A stretch of DNA of 51,113 nucleotides from Bacteroidota bacterium (GCA_018267475.1 JAFDYI010000010.1:1-51113), one strand, 5' to 3'; positions 15,514-23,540 are shown, counted from the stretch's first letter. Numbers and translations are program-made. The notes: generated from the letters alone by a model not told the origin.

Positions 15514-15521
15514 CAAATGTA
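15514..15521 (-). promoter_or_regulatory. Promoter -7 box of the lipoprotein array
   Basis: CAAATGTA on the plus strand reads TACATTTG on the coding strand, an exact TAnnTTTG match. Transcription from here would give about 60 bases of 5' leader containing element C. Confidence 0.6.
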
Positions 15522-15614
15522 TATTTTTTTCGTAGTTAAAAAAAATTTTTTCGTAAAAATACTACTTTTGGAGTAGTGTTTTTTTTGCAAAAAAAACAGA
15601 GATTAGTGGAAAAA

Positions 15615-16301
15615 TTAGGGCAAGGTTAGCTTTCCGCCCCAAAAGTGCATTTGCTGTAATATCCACTGTTTGCGCCCCTGTATGTAACGTCCTTTTATGT
15701 TTTTCCCGTAGCTGCGTGGGTTTGGCAGCAAAGAGGCTAGTACGGCCGCTTCTTCTTTGCTTAATTTTTCGGCTGTTTTGCCAAAATAATGTTGTGCCGC
15801 GGCCTCGGCTCCATATATGCCGTTGCCAAATTCAATTACGTTTAAATATACTTCCATAATGCGCTCTTTGCCCCAAATGGTTTCTATCAGCAGGGTAAAG
15901 TATGCCTCTAAGGCTTTGCGTATGTAATTTCTGCCTCCCCATAAAAAAACATTTTTGGCCGTTTGCTGCGATATGGTGCTGCCCCCGCGTATCCTTTTGT
16001 ATTTTTGGTTGTTTATCATGGCTTCTTTTAGGGCTTTAAAATCAAAACCGTAGTGCAGTAAAAAATTTTGGTCTTCGCTGCACACTACAGCCAGTTGCAG
16101 GTTGGGCGATATATCTTCTAATGCTTTCCATGTTTTTTTTAGTTTCATCGGGCTTCCCTCTGTTTTTTGCTCTACGCAGCGCATCAGCATAAGAGGGGTA
16201 AAGGGTATCGGCGCCCACCGATAAATAACGGTTGCCAATAATGAAGAAAGAATAAAAAAGATAAAAAACCGAAGAAGTATTTTTGCTATTTTTTTTATCA
16301 T
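15615..16301 (-). CDS. mtgA: Monofunctional peptidoglycan glycosyltransferase
   Basis: A 228-residue GT51 enzyme with one N-terminal membrane anchor (about residues 8-28). It polymerises lipid II into glycan strands on the outer face of the inner membrane. The five family motifs are present: AVVCSEDQNF with catalytic Glu76, RGGSTISQQTAKNVFLW, the RKALEAYFTLLIE region, KERIMEVYLNVIEFGNGIYG with the second Glu, and AAAQHYFGK. No transpeptidase domain follows, so this is MtgA and not a class A PBP. Its ATG lies 4 bases after a TATCTTAG box, so it may have its own leaderless promoter, although it also follows the upp cluster in the same direction. Confidence 0.93.
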   Translation of the reverse strand: MIKKIAKILLRFFIFFILSSLLATVIYRWAPIPFTPLMLMRCVEQKTEGSPMKLKKTWKALEDISPNLQLAVVCSEDQNFLLHYGFDFKALKEAMINNQKYKRIRGGSTISQQTAKNVFLWGGRNYIRKALEAYFTLLIETIWGKERIMEVYLNVIEFGNGIYGAEAAAQHYFGKTAEKLSKEEAAVLASLLPNPRSYGKNIKGRYIQGRKQWILQQMHFWGGKLTLP

Positions 16302-16305
16302 GCGG

Positions 16306-16313
16306 CTAAGATA
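16306..16313 (-). promoter_or_regulatory. Possible promoter -7 box of mtgA
   Basis: Coding-strand TATCTTAG has one mismatch to TAnnTTTG and sits 4 bases before the ATG, the same spacing as in front of wecB and ruvX. Confidence 0.45.
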
Positions 16314-16369
16314 GGGGCTGTTTTTGTATGCTTGGGTGTAGGCGTTTTTCTTTTTTTAACAACTTATGG

Positions 16370-16837
16370 CTAAAATTGGATATTAAAAAAACGATAGGCG
16401 GCATATACGGCTGCCGTCCACAAGGCAGTAGCAAAACTTATGTAGAGTACAATTTTTTTTCGGTTTTCGTAGCCAAAAAAGCGCACACACAAAAAAGTGC
16501 CAAAGGGTATGGATAATAAAAAAGGCGAAAAAGCAGCAAGGCCTCCTATGCCTATGTACTTTTTTGAATAAATGTACAAGCGGTTTATTTTAGTAAAGGT
16601 TCTTTTTTTTCGATTAGGCATTATTTTTCTTATCAGGTATTGGTACAACATCATAAGTTCCTTGGATAAAAAGGCAGAGATAAAGGAACTAAAAGAAGCG
16701 GCTGACACGCTTATTAAAAGTATCTTTATAAATGAAAAATGAAAGGCAAAAATGCCGGCAGGCAAGCCTAATAATACGGGGCGGTATGCGCAAGCAATAA
16801 AGGCCGTTATGAGGTCGCCCCAAGGGTGTGGTTCCAT
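16370..16837 (-). CDS. Small multi-pass membrane protein (possible small multidrug-export family)
   Basis: A 155-residue protein with about four hydrophobic helices. The segment YIGIGGLAAFSPFLLSIPFG (about residues 94-113) resembles the conserved loop of the Sm_multidrug_ex family (PF06695), but I am not certain of that assignment. A basic central loop (RKIMPNRKKRTFTK, about residues 69-82) probably faces the cytoplasm. It begins 3 bases after the upp stop, so the two are co-transcribed. Transport of a small molecule is a guess; the sequence shows only a membrane protein with a conserved Gly/Pro-rich segment. Confidence 0.65.
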   Translation of the reverse strand: MEPHPWGDLITAFIACAYRPVLLGLPAGIFAFHFSFIKILLISVSAASFSSFISAFLSKELMMLYQYLIRKIMPNRKKRTFTKINRLYIYSKKYIGIGGLAAFSPFLLSIPFGTFLCVRFFGYENRKKIVLYISFATALWTAAVYAAYRFFNIQF

Positions 16838-16840
16838 TTT

Positions 16841-17491
16841 TTATAGTTTTTCGCCAAAGGCAAGGTCGCCCGCATCGCCCAACCCGGGCACTATGTACGA
16901 GTGGGCTGTTAGTTCTTCATCTACAGCGGCTATCCATAAGGTATAGTTATTGTCGGGCATTTGTTTGCGCACATAATCTACCCCTTCTTTGCTGGCAATA
17001 ACCGATACGATGTGGGTGTGTGCAGGCTTTCCTTTAGATAACAAGGCTTGGTAGGCTAATATCATAGAGGAGCCTGTGGCCAGCATGGGATCGGTAAGTA
17101 TAAGGGTTTTGTTTTCTAAAGAGGGACTGGACAGGTACTCCATCTGAATTTCAAAAGAGTTGTCTTTATGATGTTTGCGGTAGGCCGACACAAAGGCGTT
17201 TTGTGCCCCATCAAACACGTTTAAAAAACCGGCGTGCAAAGGAAGCCCCGCGCGTAAAATAGTGGCTATTACCGGTTGCGCAGCTAATGTTTTGCTTTGT
17301 GCTTCGCCCAAAACGGTTTGTGTAAGGCTGTTTTGGTAGTGCAGTGTTTTTGAAATTTCGTAAGCAAAAAATTCGCCTATGCGCTCCATATTTCTACGAA
17401 AGCGAATACGGTCTTGCTGTATGTGTTTGTCGCGTATCTCGGCTATGTATTGGTTTAAGATGGAGTGCCCCTCTGATAAAATGTGTACCAT
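16841..17491 (-). CDS. upp: Uracil phosphoribosyltransferase
   Basis: A 216-residue pyrimidine-salvage enzyme that makes UMP from uracil and PRPP in the cytoplasm. The PRPP-binding loop LILTDPMLATGSSMILA is clear, with the Asp-Pro-Met-Leu-Ala-Thr-Gly core of UPRTases. The ATILRAGLPLHAGF segment and the uracil-binding C-terminus IVPGLGDAGDLAFGEKL are also intact. Length is normal (about 208-216). It lies 28 bases after the deacetylase gene and 3 bases before the small membrane protein, within a minus-strand run. No promoter box is seen directly upstream, so read-through from wecB is likely. Confidence 0.95.
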   Translation of the reverse strand: MVHILSEGHSILNQYIAEIRDKHIQQDRIRFRRNMERIGEFFAYEISKTLHYQNSLTQTVLGEAQSKTLAAQPVIATILRAGLPLHAGFLNVFDGAQNAFVSAYRKHHKDNSFEIQMEYLSSPSLENKTLILTDPMLATGSSMILAYQALLSKGKPAHTHIVSVIASKEGVDYVRKQMPDNNYTLWIAAVDEELTAHSYIVPGLGDAGDLAFGEKL

Positions 17492-17519
17492 ATTGTGCTT
17501 TTAAAACGATATGAAGGTA

Positions 17520-18821
17520 CTACTTAGTTGCCAATTTTGCAACTTCTTCGTAAACGGCGCGCCAGCCCTGCCATTGGCGCCAGTCGCTTAGGGTTTCATT
17601 ATGCCACAAAGTGATGAAAGTACCTTGTACTTTTTTTACTTCTTCTATTAGTTGGGCGCAGGTTTTAATAGCTTGTTCCGGGCTAAGCTGCATATAGCTT
17701 TTTAAGGTTCCGTCCATCACGCAAAAAGGATAAACGACTAAAGGTGTTTCTTCTTCTGCCTCTATATCGTACCAGTTAAAAGCGCTGCACACGCCGGCTC
17801 TAAAGCCTACCTGAGAGGCAAAGCCCATTGTATAATCTTCTTTTATGCCGCAGTTTATCAGGTTTTTGTAGGTGCCGGGTATATGTAGTTTTAAAAAATG
17901 CTGCCTGCTTTTGGTTACATTTTTATGTGTAATGGAGGCCAATCGGTTTATTTCTATGCGTACTTGTTGTGCGTTTTCGTTACTTCCATACGAGGGGTGA
18001 ATGCCGGTTTCGGCATAATCGGCTATGTGTTTTATAAGGCTTTGTAAGGATAGGTTGTTAGCCGATACATTTTTATCGTTGGCCCCATAATTACCCAGCA
18101 GAAAAAAATAGATCATCTGCAATTGGTATTTTTTTTGTGTTTCTAAAAGGTATGTGTAGGTATCGTAGGGGTCGGGGCGCAGGCACAGTAAGGTTTGGGC
18201 GCGCTCTTTTATATCGATCCATTTTTTTTGAAACAGCGATTTAGCAAAGGCTCCTGCGGTGCGCATCAATCCTTTGTTTTTAAAAGCCCAAGCGTTATCT
18301 ACGTCAATAGTGGAAAGGTATTGATAGCTTTGTTCTTGATGCTTTTCTTCCGGAAATTGTTGTAAAATTATTTTTTTTAATTCAAGTGCCCATAAATTTA
18401 TAAGAGGTATATGCAAAAAATTATTTTGAAAAGCCAAGCTGCTATCGGCCTCAAAGCGCCCGTGCTGGTCGCTTATATGGGGTAGGTACTCCTCATATCG
18501 GCTTAGTAAAAAAAAAGCAGCTGCAAAAATATCAAAGGGAATGGGCTGACTGGTATTTTTGAAAAGGGTGGGCGTGCCTTGCCAAGTTCCCATAGCAATA
18601 TTTTGTGTTTTTATTCCTTTTTCAAACAGCAGGGTATGGGGTATTATATTTAAAGGAGCCTGTTCAAAAAAATCGCTGTAGGATATTTTCCCTTGAGTAT
18701 GCTGTGCAAAATCTTCTTTTTTTTCGGTAAATAAAACCTCAAAACCACAAAGCTTATTTAATAAAAAGGTGGCGGCATATACCAGGCGCGAGGTATTTTT
18801 ATGCGAATAGACTAAAAGCAT
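17520..18821 (-). CDS. Polysaccharide deacetylase family protein
   Basis: A 433-residue protein of the Bacteroidota-type deacetylase family. The N-terminal third (to about 150) is a family-specific region with PIPFDIFAAAFFLLSRYEEY. The catalytic-like domain contains YLSTIDVDNAWAFKNKG, with the Asp-x-Asp pair of NodB homology domains, then TGIHPSYGSNE, whose His belongs to the metal site. Late features are GFRAGVCSAFNWYDIE and ITLWHNETLSDW. It probably removes acetyl groups from a surface or O-antigen-type glycan. Its start directly abuts the end of the epimerase gene, which implies one transcript and a shared glycan pathway. No signal peptide is visible, so cytoplasmic action is likely. Confidence 0.82.
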   Translation of the reverse strand: MLLVYSHKNTSRLVYAATFLLNKLCGFEVLFTEKKEDFAQHTQGKISYSDFFEQAPLNIIPHTLLFEKGIKTQNIAMGTWQGTPTLFKNTSQPIPFDIFAAAFFLLSRYEEYLPHISDQHGRFEADSSLAFQNNFLHIPLINLWALELKKIILQQFPEEKHQEQSYQYLSTIDVDNAWAFKNKGLMRTAGAFAKSLFQKKWIDIKERAQTLLCLRPDPYDTYTYLLETQKKYQLQMIYFFLLGNYGANDKNVSANNLSLQSLIKHIADYAETGIHPSYGSNENAQQVRIEINRLASITHKNVTKSRQHFLKLHIPGTYKNLINCGIKEDYTMGFASQVGFRAGVCSAFNWYDIEAEEETPLVVYPFCVMDGTLKSYMQLSPEQAIKTCAQLIEEVKKVQGTFITLWHNETLSDWRQWQGWRAVYEEVAKLATK

Positions 18822-19964
18822 TTAAGACAGATGTTGAAGCATTTCGCTACAGATAAATTCGGATGCTTTGCCATCGCCAAACAGGCTGGGAAAGGAGTTG
18901 TTTTTTGATGAAAGAAGTTGATAAGCCGAATGTATTTTTTCTTTGTCGGCATCGGCTAAAATGGCGGCTCCACAGGCTACTATTTCTACCCACTCGGTTT
19001 CGGGACGCAAAATAATGCACGGTTTTTTAAAATAAAACGCTTCTTTTTGTACGCCGCCGCTATCGGTTATTACCATTTGGCAGTTTTTTTCAAGCATTAC
19101 GGTATCTAAAAAAGAAAGAGGCTCGCAAAAAATAAAGTGGGTGTTGCTTTGTATTTGGTGTAGCAAGGTTTTATCAAGCCATTGCTCCATACATTTTTTG
19201 GTGCGTGGGTGCAGCGGAAAAATAAGGCTCATGCCGCTGCTTTGTTGTATCTCTAATAAAGAGGCAAATAAGCTGTTTAGGCGCTCGGGTACATCGGTAT
19301 TGTTATCGCGGTGAATGGTAGTTAATATAAAACGGTCTTTTTGTAAATGGTATTTTTTTAGTACCTCCGATTTTTTTTCGGCTACATCGGCAAAGTACAT
19401 GCTGTTATCATACATCACATCGCCGCAATGGTATATCTTGGGGTTGTTTATAGAGTAGGGGGCTGGGTTGTGGGTTTTAAAACCTTCTTTTACTAGGTTG
19501 TTATACCCCGATTGGGTAGGCGAAAAAAGCAGGGTAGAGCAGTGGTCGCAGGCAATGCGGTTTAGCTCTTCGGGCATGGTTTTGTTAAATGAACGCAGGC
19601 CGGCTTCTATATGTACTACGGGTATGTGTATTTTGGCGGCGGCTATAGCGCCCGCTAGGGTAGAGTTGGTATCGCCGTACAGCACAATAGCTTGTGGTTT
19701 TTCTTTTTGCAGTATCTCTTCTATGCCGGCAATCATAGCGGCGCTTTGTTTCCCGTGGCTGGCGCTGCCAATGTTTAGATTGTATTGGGGTGCAGGTATT
19801 TGCAATTCGTCAAAAAAAACGGCACTCATATTGGTGTCGTAATGCTGCCCGGTGTGCACCAGCACTTCGTTTATGCTGTTTTTAAAAGAGGTTTTTATGG
19901 CTCGGCTAAGGGCAGAGGCTTTAATAATTTGCGGACGTGCTCCAATAATAGTAACGATATTCAT
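18822..19964 (-). CDS. wecB: Non-hydrolysing UDP-N-acetylglucosamine 2-epimerase (WecB/WbpI type)
   Basis: A 380-residue GT-B-fold epimerase. Family motifs are IIGARPQIIKA at the N-terminus, VHTGQHYDTNMS, VLYGDTNSTLAGA, VHIEAGLRSFN followed by TMPEELNR, and the C-terminal TDSGGVQKEAFYFKKPCIIL. WecB converts UDP-GlcNAc to UDP-ManNAc; the AGLRSFN-x3-MPEELNR variant is closer to WbpI-like epimerases acting on UDP-diacetamido-uronic acid, so the exact substrate is uncertain. It is first in a minus-strand cluster with a deacetylase and starts 4 bases after TATCTTTA, so the mRNA may be leaderless. The divergent TPR gene starts 43 bases away. Confidence 0.9.
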   Translation of the reverse strand: MNIVTIIGARPQIIKASALSRAIKTSFKNSINEVLVHTGQHYDTNMSAVFFDELQIPAPQYNLNIGSASHGKQSAAMIAGIEEILQKEKPQAIVLYGDTNSTLAGAIAAAKIHIPVVHIEAGLRSFNKTMPEELNRIACDHCSTLLFSPTQSGYNNLVKEGFKTHNPAPYSINNPKIYHCGDVMYDNSMYFADVAEKKSEVLKKYHLQKDRFILTTIHRDNNTDVPERLNSLFASLLEIQQSSGMSLIFPLHPRTKKCMEQWLDKTLLHQIQSNTHFIFCEPLSFLDTVMLEKNCQMVITDSGGVQKEAFYFKKPCIILRPETEWVEIVACGAAILADADKEKIHSAYQLLSSKNNSFPSLFGDGKASEFICSEMLQHLS

Positions 19965-19968
19965 GGGC

Positions 19969-19999
19969 TAAAGATAGTGTTTTATTTTTTTTACTTTTG
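19969..19999. promoter_or_regulatory. Back-to-back promoters of wecB and the TPR gene
   Basis: Minus strand: TATCTTTA (plus-strand 19969-19976), one mismatch to TAnnTTTG, 4 bases before the wecB ATG. Plus strand: TACTTTTG (19992-19999), an exact match, 7 bases before the TPR gene ATG. The two -7 boxes are only 15 bases apart, so polymerase binding at one should interfere with the other. Confidence 0.55.
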
Positions 20000-20006
20000 C
20001 TGCCCC

Positions 20007-20555
20007 ATGAAGTATGTTTGGCTTTTGTTCGTTTTTTTGGAAGCAGGTTTGATGCAGGCGCAAACGCAGGCGCCTTTATCGGACAGCCTGGCCCTGCAAG
20101 AAAAGCTACAGGCGGTAGAGCAGTATCAGCAAGCAGGTAATAAAAAAGCGCTGAGCGAAACGTATTATGAGATAGCCGATGGGCAAGTGCAACAAAAAGA
20201 GTATCAACATGCGTTGGAGTATTATATGCTGGCGCTTATTACCTATAGAGAGCTGAACGACCTTTCGGGTAGGGCTATGTGCTTTCAAAGTATGGCCGAT
20301 GCACATAGGGAGTTAAAACATCACGCCGAAGCCATTCGCTATTATAATGATGCGCTTGATATATATGAAGAGTTAGGCTCTCGCGACCACGCCGGGGAGT
20401 GTTCTTTAGGAATTTCTTTTGTATATGAAATGAAAAAAAATAACAAAGAGGCCATTGCCTATACCCGCAAGGCGCAAAACTATTTTTTCTTTACTCAAAA
20501 CAGTGAAAAAATTCGCCAATGCAAAGAGCGAATTAAAATGCTGAAAGGAAGCTAA
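20007..20555 (+). CDS. Secreted tetratricopeptide-repeat protein
   Basis: A 182-residue protein with a short signal peptide (MKYVWLLFVFLEAGLMQAQ, cleavage near residue 19). It carries about three and a half TPR motifs: SETYYEIADGQVQQKEYQHA then LEYYMLALITYREL, AMCFQSMADAHRELKHHAEA then IRYYNDALDIYEEL, and CSLGISFVYEMKKNNKEA then IAYTRKAQNYFF. TPRs form a helical scaffold for protein contacts; partners are unknown. The frame stays open upstream to 19785, but that DNA is wecB coding sequence on the other strand. The -7 box at 19992-19999 fixes the start at ATG 20007. It probably acts in the periplasm. Confidence 0.82.
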   Translation: MKYVWLLFVFLEAGLMQAQTQAPLSDSLALQEKLQAVEQYQQAGNKKALSETYYEIADGQVQQKEYQHALEYYMLALITYRELNDLSGRAMCFQSMADAHRELKHHAEAIRYYNDALDIYEELGSRDHAGECSLGISFVYEMKKNNKEAIAYTRKAQNYFFFTQNSEKIRQCKERIKMLKGS

Positions 20556-20591
20556 CCCTTAGGCAAAACGTAGAATGGGGTATCTTTGATG

Positions 20592-21029
20592 CTACTTTTT
20601 GCTTTCTTTAAAGCCGATAAGCAGCACGGCACAACCCGAGCCCCCGTTTACTGGGTTTAGTTTGGCTTCAATGGTTACATCTACGGTAGATTTTACTTTG
20701 AAATCCCAATAAGGTGCGTTTTTAAAATCTTTGTTAGAGAACAGCAAGTTGCGCTCTTGGTCGTAGATATTGAAAATAAGATTGCCGTCGGTAAGCCCGC
20801 TGCAAGCGGCTAAGCGATACACGGTTTCGCCAAAAAAAGTAGTTTTAAACTCGGCTGTTTCGTCCGGATTTAAAAGCAGGGCGCGGTATTGTTGCCCGTC
20901 TGATATAAAGGTGGATATAATGTGTTTGGCACACACACTGGCAATGGTGTCGCACTGAGCCTGGGTTTTAGATGGGGTGGCAGCTACTAATAAAAGGGTT
21001 ACTAAGGCGGCTGATAGAATCTTTTTCAT
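20592..21029 (-). CDS. Conserved secreted protein of unknown function
   Basis: A 145-residue protein with a signal peptide (MKKILSAALVTLLLVAATPS, ending near TQAQ). The mature domain has four cysteines (in CDTIASVCAKH, LAACSGLTDG and GSGCAVLL) and a beta-rich pattern (LIFNIYDQERNLLFSN, YWDFKVKSTVDVTIEAKL) that suggests a jelly-roll or beta-sandwich fold. The ending SGCAVLLIGFKESK is shared by a group of Bacteroidota hypothetical proteins as far as I recall. It lies 33 bases after the lipoprotein gene on the same strand and is probably co-transcribed with it. No function can be assigned. Confidence 0.8.
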   Translation of the reverse strand: MKKILSAALVTLLLVAATPSKTQAQCDTIASVCAKHIISTFISDGQQYRALLLNPDETAEFKTTFFGETVYRLAACSGLTDGNLIFNIYDQERNLLFSNKDFKNAPYWDFKVKSTVDVTIEAKLNPVNGGSGCAVLLIGFKESKK

Positions 21030-21062
21030 GTGTTTATATTTAATGCTTTTTTTACGTAATTT

Positions 21063-21983
21063 TTATGCTTTTGAAGGGGTAATAATTTTTTTGCGAATAG
21101 CTTCTACCTTGTTGGTTATTTGCTCTATTTGCTCTTTTGAAATGGTTACGTCGGTATGGCTGTTTATGGTTGTTGTTTTGGTAGCCTCGTTGGTTTCGGG
21201 TTGTTCAAAGGTGTATTTGTATGTTACGCCATCATATACTTTGCTAAGGTCTTTTAGTTGGTCTATCAGCTCGGCATATTCCACTTTGCTTTCGTATTGC
21301 GAAAGTAGTTTTACGATGCTGCCAAGGGTTTGTTTTTGGTCGGCTATGCGGCGTTTAAGAGCTTCAGATGGCTTTACTTTATTTACACACAAGGCAAAGT
21401 TTAAACTTTCTATCCAGCCGCCTACCAATATCAGGCTGCTCATATCGGTGCGTTTGTTTTGCTGTAAAAAGGCGTTGCCTTCTCGGTACGAAAGGCCTAC
21501 TAACACAGTCATAGAATCTTTGTTCGACATATTGTCTTGAAAGCGTTTCATCGTACTTTCGTTAAAAGCACTGGAAACCCCTAACTCGTCCGATATTTTT
21601 TTTACGGCAGTTAGGTATATCAGCACATCTTGTGTTTTGTTGTACATGCTTACATAGCCCAAATCGGCACCGTATATACCCAGGTTTAGGGCTTTTGAAT
21701 AATCGGTGGTATATTGACTAAGGTTTTCTTTACCGTTTAAGATGGCTTTGTCGTACTGGGCTCCGGAGCTTTGTATCAGCATAGCCGTTTGTATAGGAGA
21801 GGGAATGCTAAAAAGTTCTCCGCCCATGTTCACCACCCCGGCCGATACCGCTTTTGTGGTGTCCTCTTGAATATCTTCTGTGTTTTCGGCTTTTTTATCT
21901 TCGTTGCCGCCCCCGCACGAAGATAGGGCAAGCGCACCCGCCGATAACAGCAAATAGGTGCTTAGTTTTAAAACTTTATTCAT
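21063..21983 (-). CDS. Conserved lipoprotein of unknown function
   Basis: A 306-residue lipoprotein: the signal LLLSAGALALSSC ends at a lipobox Cys near residue 23, followed by Gly/Glu/Asp-rich GGGNEDKKAENTEDIQEDT, a flexible anchor. The mature domain is helical, with MGGELFSIPSPIQTAMLIQ, LNLGIYGADLGYVSMYNKTQ and LILVGGWIESLNFAL, a pattern I recognise from Bacteroidota hypothetical lipoproteins. The C-terminus (TISKEQIEQITNKVEAIRKK) is predicted coiled coil. It leads a two-gene unit with the secreted protein downstream. The segment CAAAGAAA at 22007 is a weak promoter candidate. Its role is unknown. Confidence 0.82.
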   Translation of the reverse strand: MNKVLKLSTYLLLSAGALALSSCGGGNEDKKAENTEDIQEDTTKAVSAGVVNMGGELFSIPSPIQTAMLIQSSGAQYDKAILNGKENLSQYTTDYSKALNLGIYGADLGYVSMYNKTQDVLIYLTAVKKISDELGVSSAFNESTMKRFQDNMSNKDSMTVLVGLSYREGNAFLQQNKRTDMSSLILVGGWIESLNFALCVNKVKPSEALKRRIADQKQTLGSIVKLLSQYESKVEYAELIDQLKDLSKVYDGVTYKYTFEQPETNEATKTTTINSHTDVTISKEQIEQITNKVEAIRKKIITPSKA

Positions 21984-22125
21984 AATTCTTCTTAATTCTA
22001 AAAAGGCAAAGAAACAAAAAAAAATTAAAACTCAAAAATAAAGATGTTTTAAACAGATTAACGTAAAATGGTCCTTTTGTTCACAATAAAGGACTGTTAA
22101 GGCGCCTATATGCTCATTTAAAAGC

Positions 22126-22158
22126 ATAAAAAGCCCCTAAAAAATAGAGGCTTTTATT
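22126..22158 (-). terminator. Intrinsic terminator after the unknown secreted protein gene
   Basis: TAAAAAGCCCCTA (22128-22140) pairs with TAGAGGCTTTTA with one mismatch. On the minus strand the stem is followed by TTTTTA. It begins about 6 bases after the stop codon of the upstream gene on that strand. Confidence 0.7.
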
Positions 22159-22163
22159 TTGTG

Positions 22164-22967
22164 TTACTCAAACGATTTTAGATTACCAAAACCGCCATAG
22201 GTACAACTGTATTTTTTTATGAGCGCTTTGGGTATTTTAAAGTAGGCGATATGGTCTGCGTAAACGATAGCCATCTCGTTGCCGTTGTTTTTAAAAGATA
22301 TGGTTATCTCACAATCTTTTTTATACTTCACATCTGTACATTTAAAAGTCCATTCGCTTTTAGAAGCAGTATCTGCGCTTAACACAGTATAGGTATTACC
22401 CTGAATGCTGCTTTTTACATTGTGTAATACAAGTTCTTTATGAAAGTCATCAATGATAAAGTTCCACCGTTGGGGTAAGTCATCATAGAAGGTTTTAGTG
22501 GTATTGCTGTACATAACACAAGAGGTAAAAGGTAAAGAACGCTCGGTTATTTCCTCATAGTTCATAGAGCGTATAACACCTATGTAGTCTCTCATATCCG
22601 TAACCCCATCGTACAAATGGAAGCAGTAGTCGCAAGTGTAACCCGGATACATATCTTGCTTGGTAATAGGGCTTGTGTATGTACACCCTATAAACACAAC
22701 ACTATCTCTATATACGATAACCTGTTTAGCAATAACAACACCGTCTCTGCACATCGCCCCGTTTTTTCGATAAGCTAAAAATTTTTTTTCGCTTGGGTAT
22801 ATTACCGTATTGTGCTCAACCCTATTTTGATTAGAGTACCTGTCTGTCTTATAGTCGTAGTAGGCATACATTGTGGTGTGAAATTTTTTGCCGTCTAAGT
22901 CATGCGCCTGGGCGTTAATAGCTATACATATAATAATTGCGGCAGCTATTGTTTTAATGGTTTTCAT
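22164..22967 (-). CDS. Secreted protein of unknown function
   Basis: A 267-residue protein with a signal peptide (IKTIAAAIIICIAINAQA, cleavage near residue 21). The mature part is Tyr- and Lys-rich with seven cysteines, including a C-D-Y-C pair in YTCDYCFHLYDG (about residues 110-121), and likely beta structure throughout. I do not recognise a domain. It is transcribed alone: a terminator follows directly, and ruvX diverges 130 bases upstream. No clear -7 box is visible. Base composition resembles the neighbouring genes. The C-D-Y-C pair could bind metal or form a disulfide; neither is shown. Confidence 0.75.
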   Translation of the reverse strand: MKTIKTIAAAIIICIAINAQAHDLDGKKFHTTMYAYYDYKTDRYSNQNRVEHNTVIYPSEKKFLAYRKNGAMCRDGVVIAKQVIVYRDSVVFIGCTYTSPITKQDMYPGYTCDYCFHLYDGVTDMRDYIGVIRSMNYEEITERSLPFTSCVMYSNTTKTFYDDLPQRWNFIIDDFHKELVLHNVKSSIQGNTYTVLSADTASKSEWTFKCTDVKYKKDCEITISFKNNGNEMAIVYADHIAYFKIPKALIKKYSCTYGGFGNLKSFE

Positions 22968-23065
22968 ACGTTTTGTTTTTTAAAGGTTTATACTTGGTTT
23001 CATCAATTTATAATTAAAGTATTAAAAGGTAACCGCCCTTTTTATGATGGCTGTTTTTGTACTCG

Positions 23066-23093
23066 TTTGTACCATAAAAAAAGACTATCTTTG
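23066..23093 (+). promoter_or_regulatory. Promoter of ruvX
   Basis: TTTG (23066-23069), a 16-base spacer and TATCTTTG (23086-23093). The GTG start at 23098 follows after only four C bases, so the mRNA should be leaderless or nearly so. Confidence 0.7.
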
Positions 23094-23097
23094 CCCC

Positions 23098-23523
23098 GTG
23101 GCACGCATTATGTCTATAGATTATGGAACCAAGCGTACAGGTATTGCTGTTAGTGATGTGTTGCAAATTATAGCTACGGGGCTTACTACAGTGCCCACTC
23201 AAGATATTTTTGAGTTCATAGAAGATTACCTGCAAAAAGAGCCTGTGAGCTGCATTGTGGTAGGAAATCCTAAAAAATTAGACAATACCCCCTCTCAAAA
23301 TGCCCAGCACGTGGTTGGTTTTGTTCGTAAATTGCAAAAAAAGTACCCTAGCTTAAGCATTGAAACCCTTGACGAGCGCTTTACCTCCGTTATGTCGCAA
23401 CAAGCCATGATAGCCGCCGGCAGCACCAAAAAGCAAAGGCAAAACAAAGAAACGGTGGATATGATAAGCGCCGTTTTGCTGCTTCAAAACTTTATGGATA
23501 AAAAAAAGATGAAAATTTCTTAA
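23098..23523 (+). CDS. ruvX: Putative pre-16S rRNA nuclease / Holliday-junction resolvase RuvX (YqgF)
   Basis: A 141-residue RNase H-fold nuclease. Key motifs are RIMSIDYGTKRTGIAVSD at the N-terminus, with the first catalytic Asp, VVGNPKKLD in the centre, the LDERFTSVMSQ loop with Asp-Glu, and VDMISAVLLLQNF with the last Asp. Homologues process 16S rRNA 5' ends in E. coli and have been described as Holliday-junction resolvases. I place the start at GTG 23098: it gives the family-typical (M)ARIMSIDYGT, and the upstream promoter box excludes the ATG at 23044. Length matches the family (about 138). The gene stands alone before the tRNA-tuf operon. Confidence 0.92.
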   Translation: MARIMSIDYGTKRTGIAVSDVLQIIATGLTTVPTQDIFEFIEDYLQKEPVSCIVVGNPKKLDNTPSQNAQHVVGFVRKLQKKYPSLSIETLDERFTSVMSQQAMIAAGSTKKQRQNKETVDMISAVLLLQNFMDKKKMKIS

Positions 23524-23540
23524 AAAAATGTTTGTTTTTT

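Noticed and set aside
19785-20006. Upstream extension of the TPR gene
   Set aside because: The segment is antisense to wecB and lies upstream of the promoter box at 19992; the signal peptide begins at ATG 20007.
23044-23097. Longer ruvX beginning at ATG 23044
   Set aside because: That start lies upstream of the promoter and gives an N-terminus unlike the family; GTG 23098 gives the normal one.
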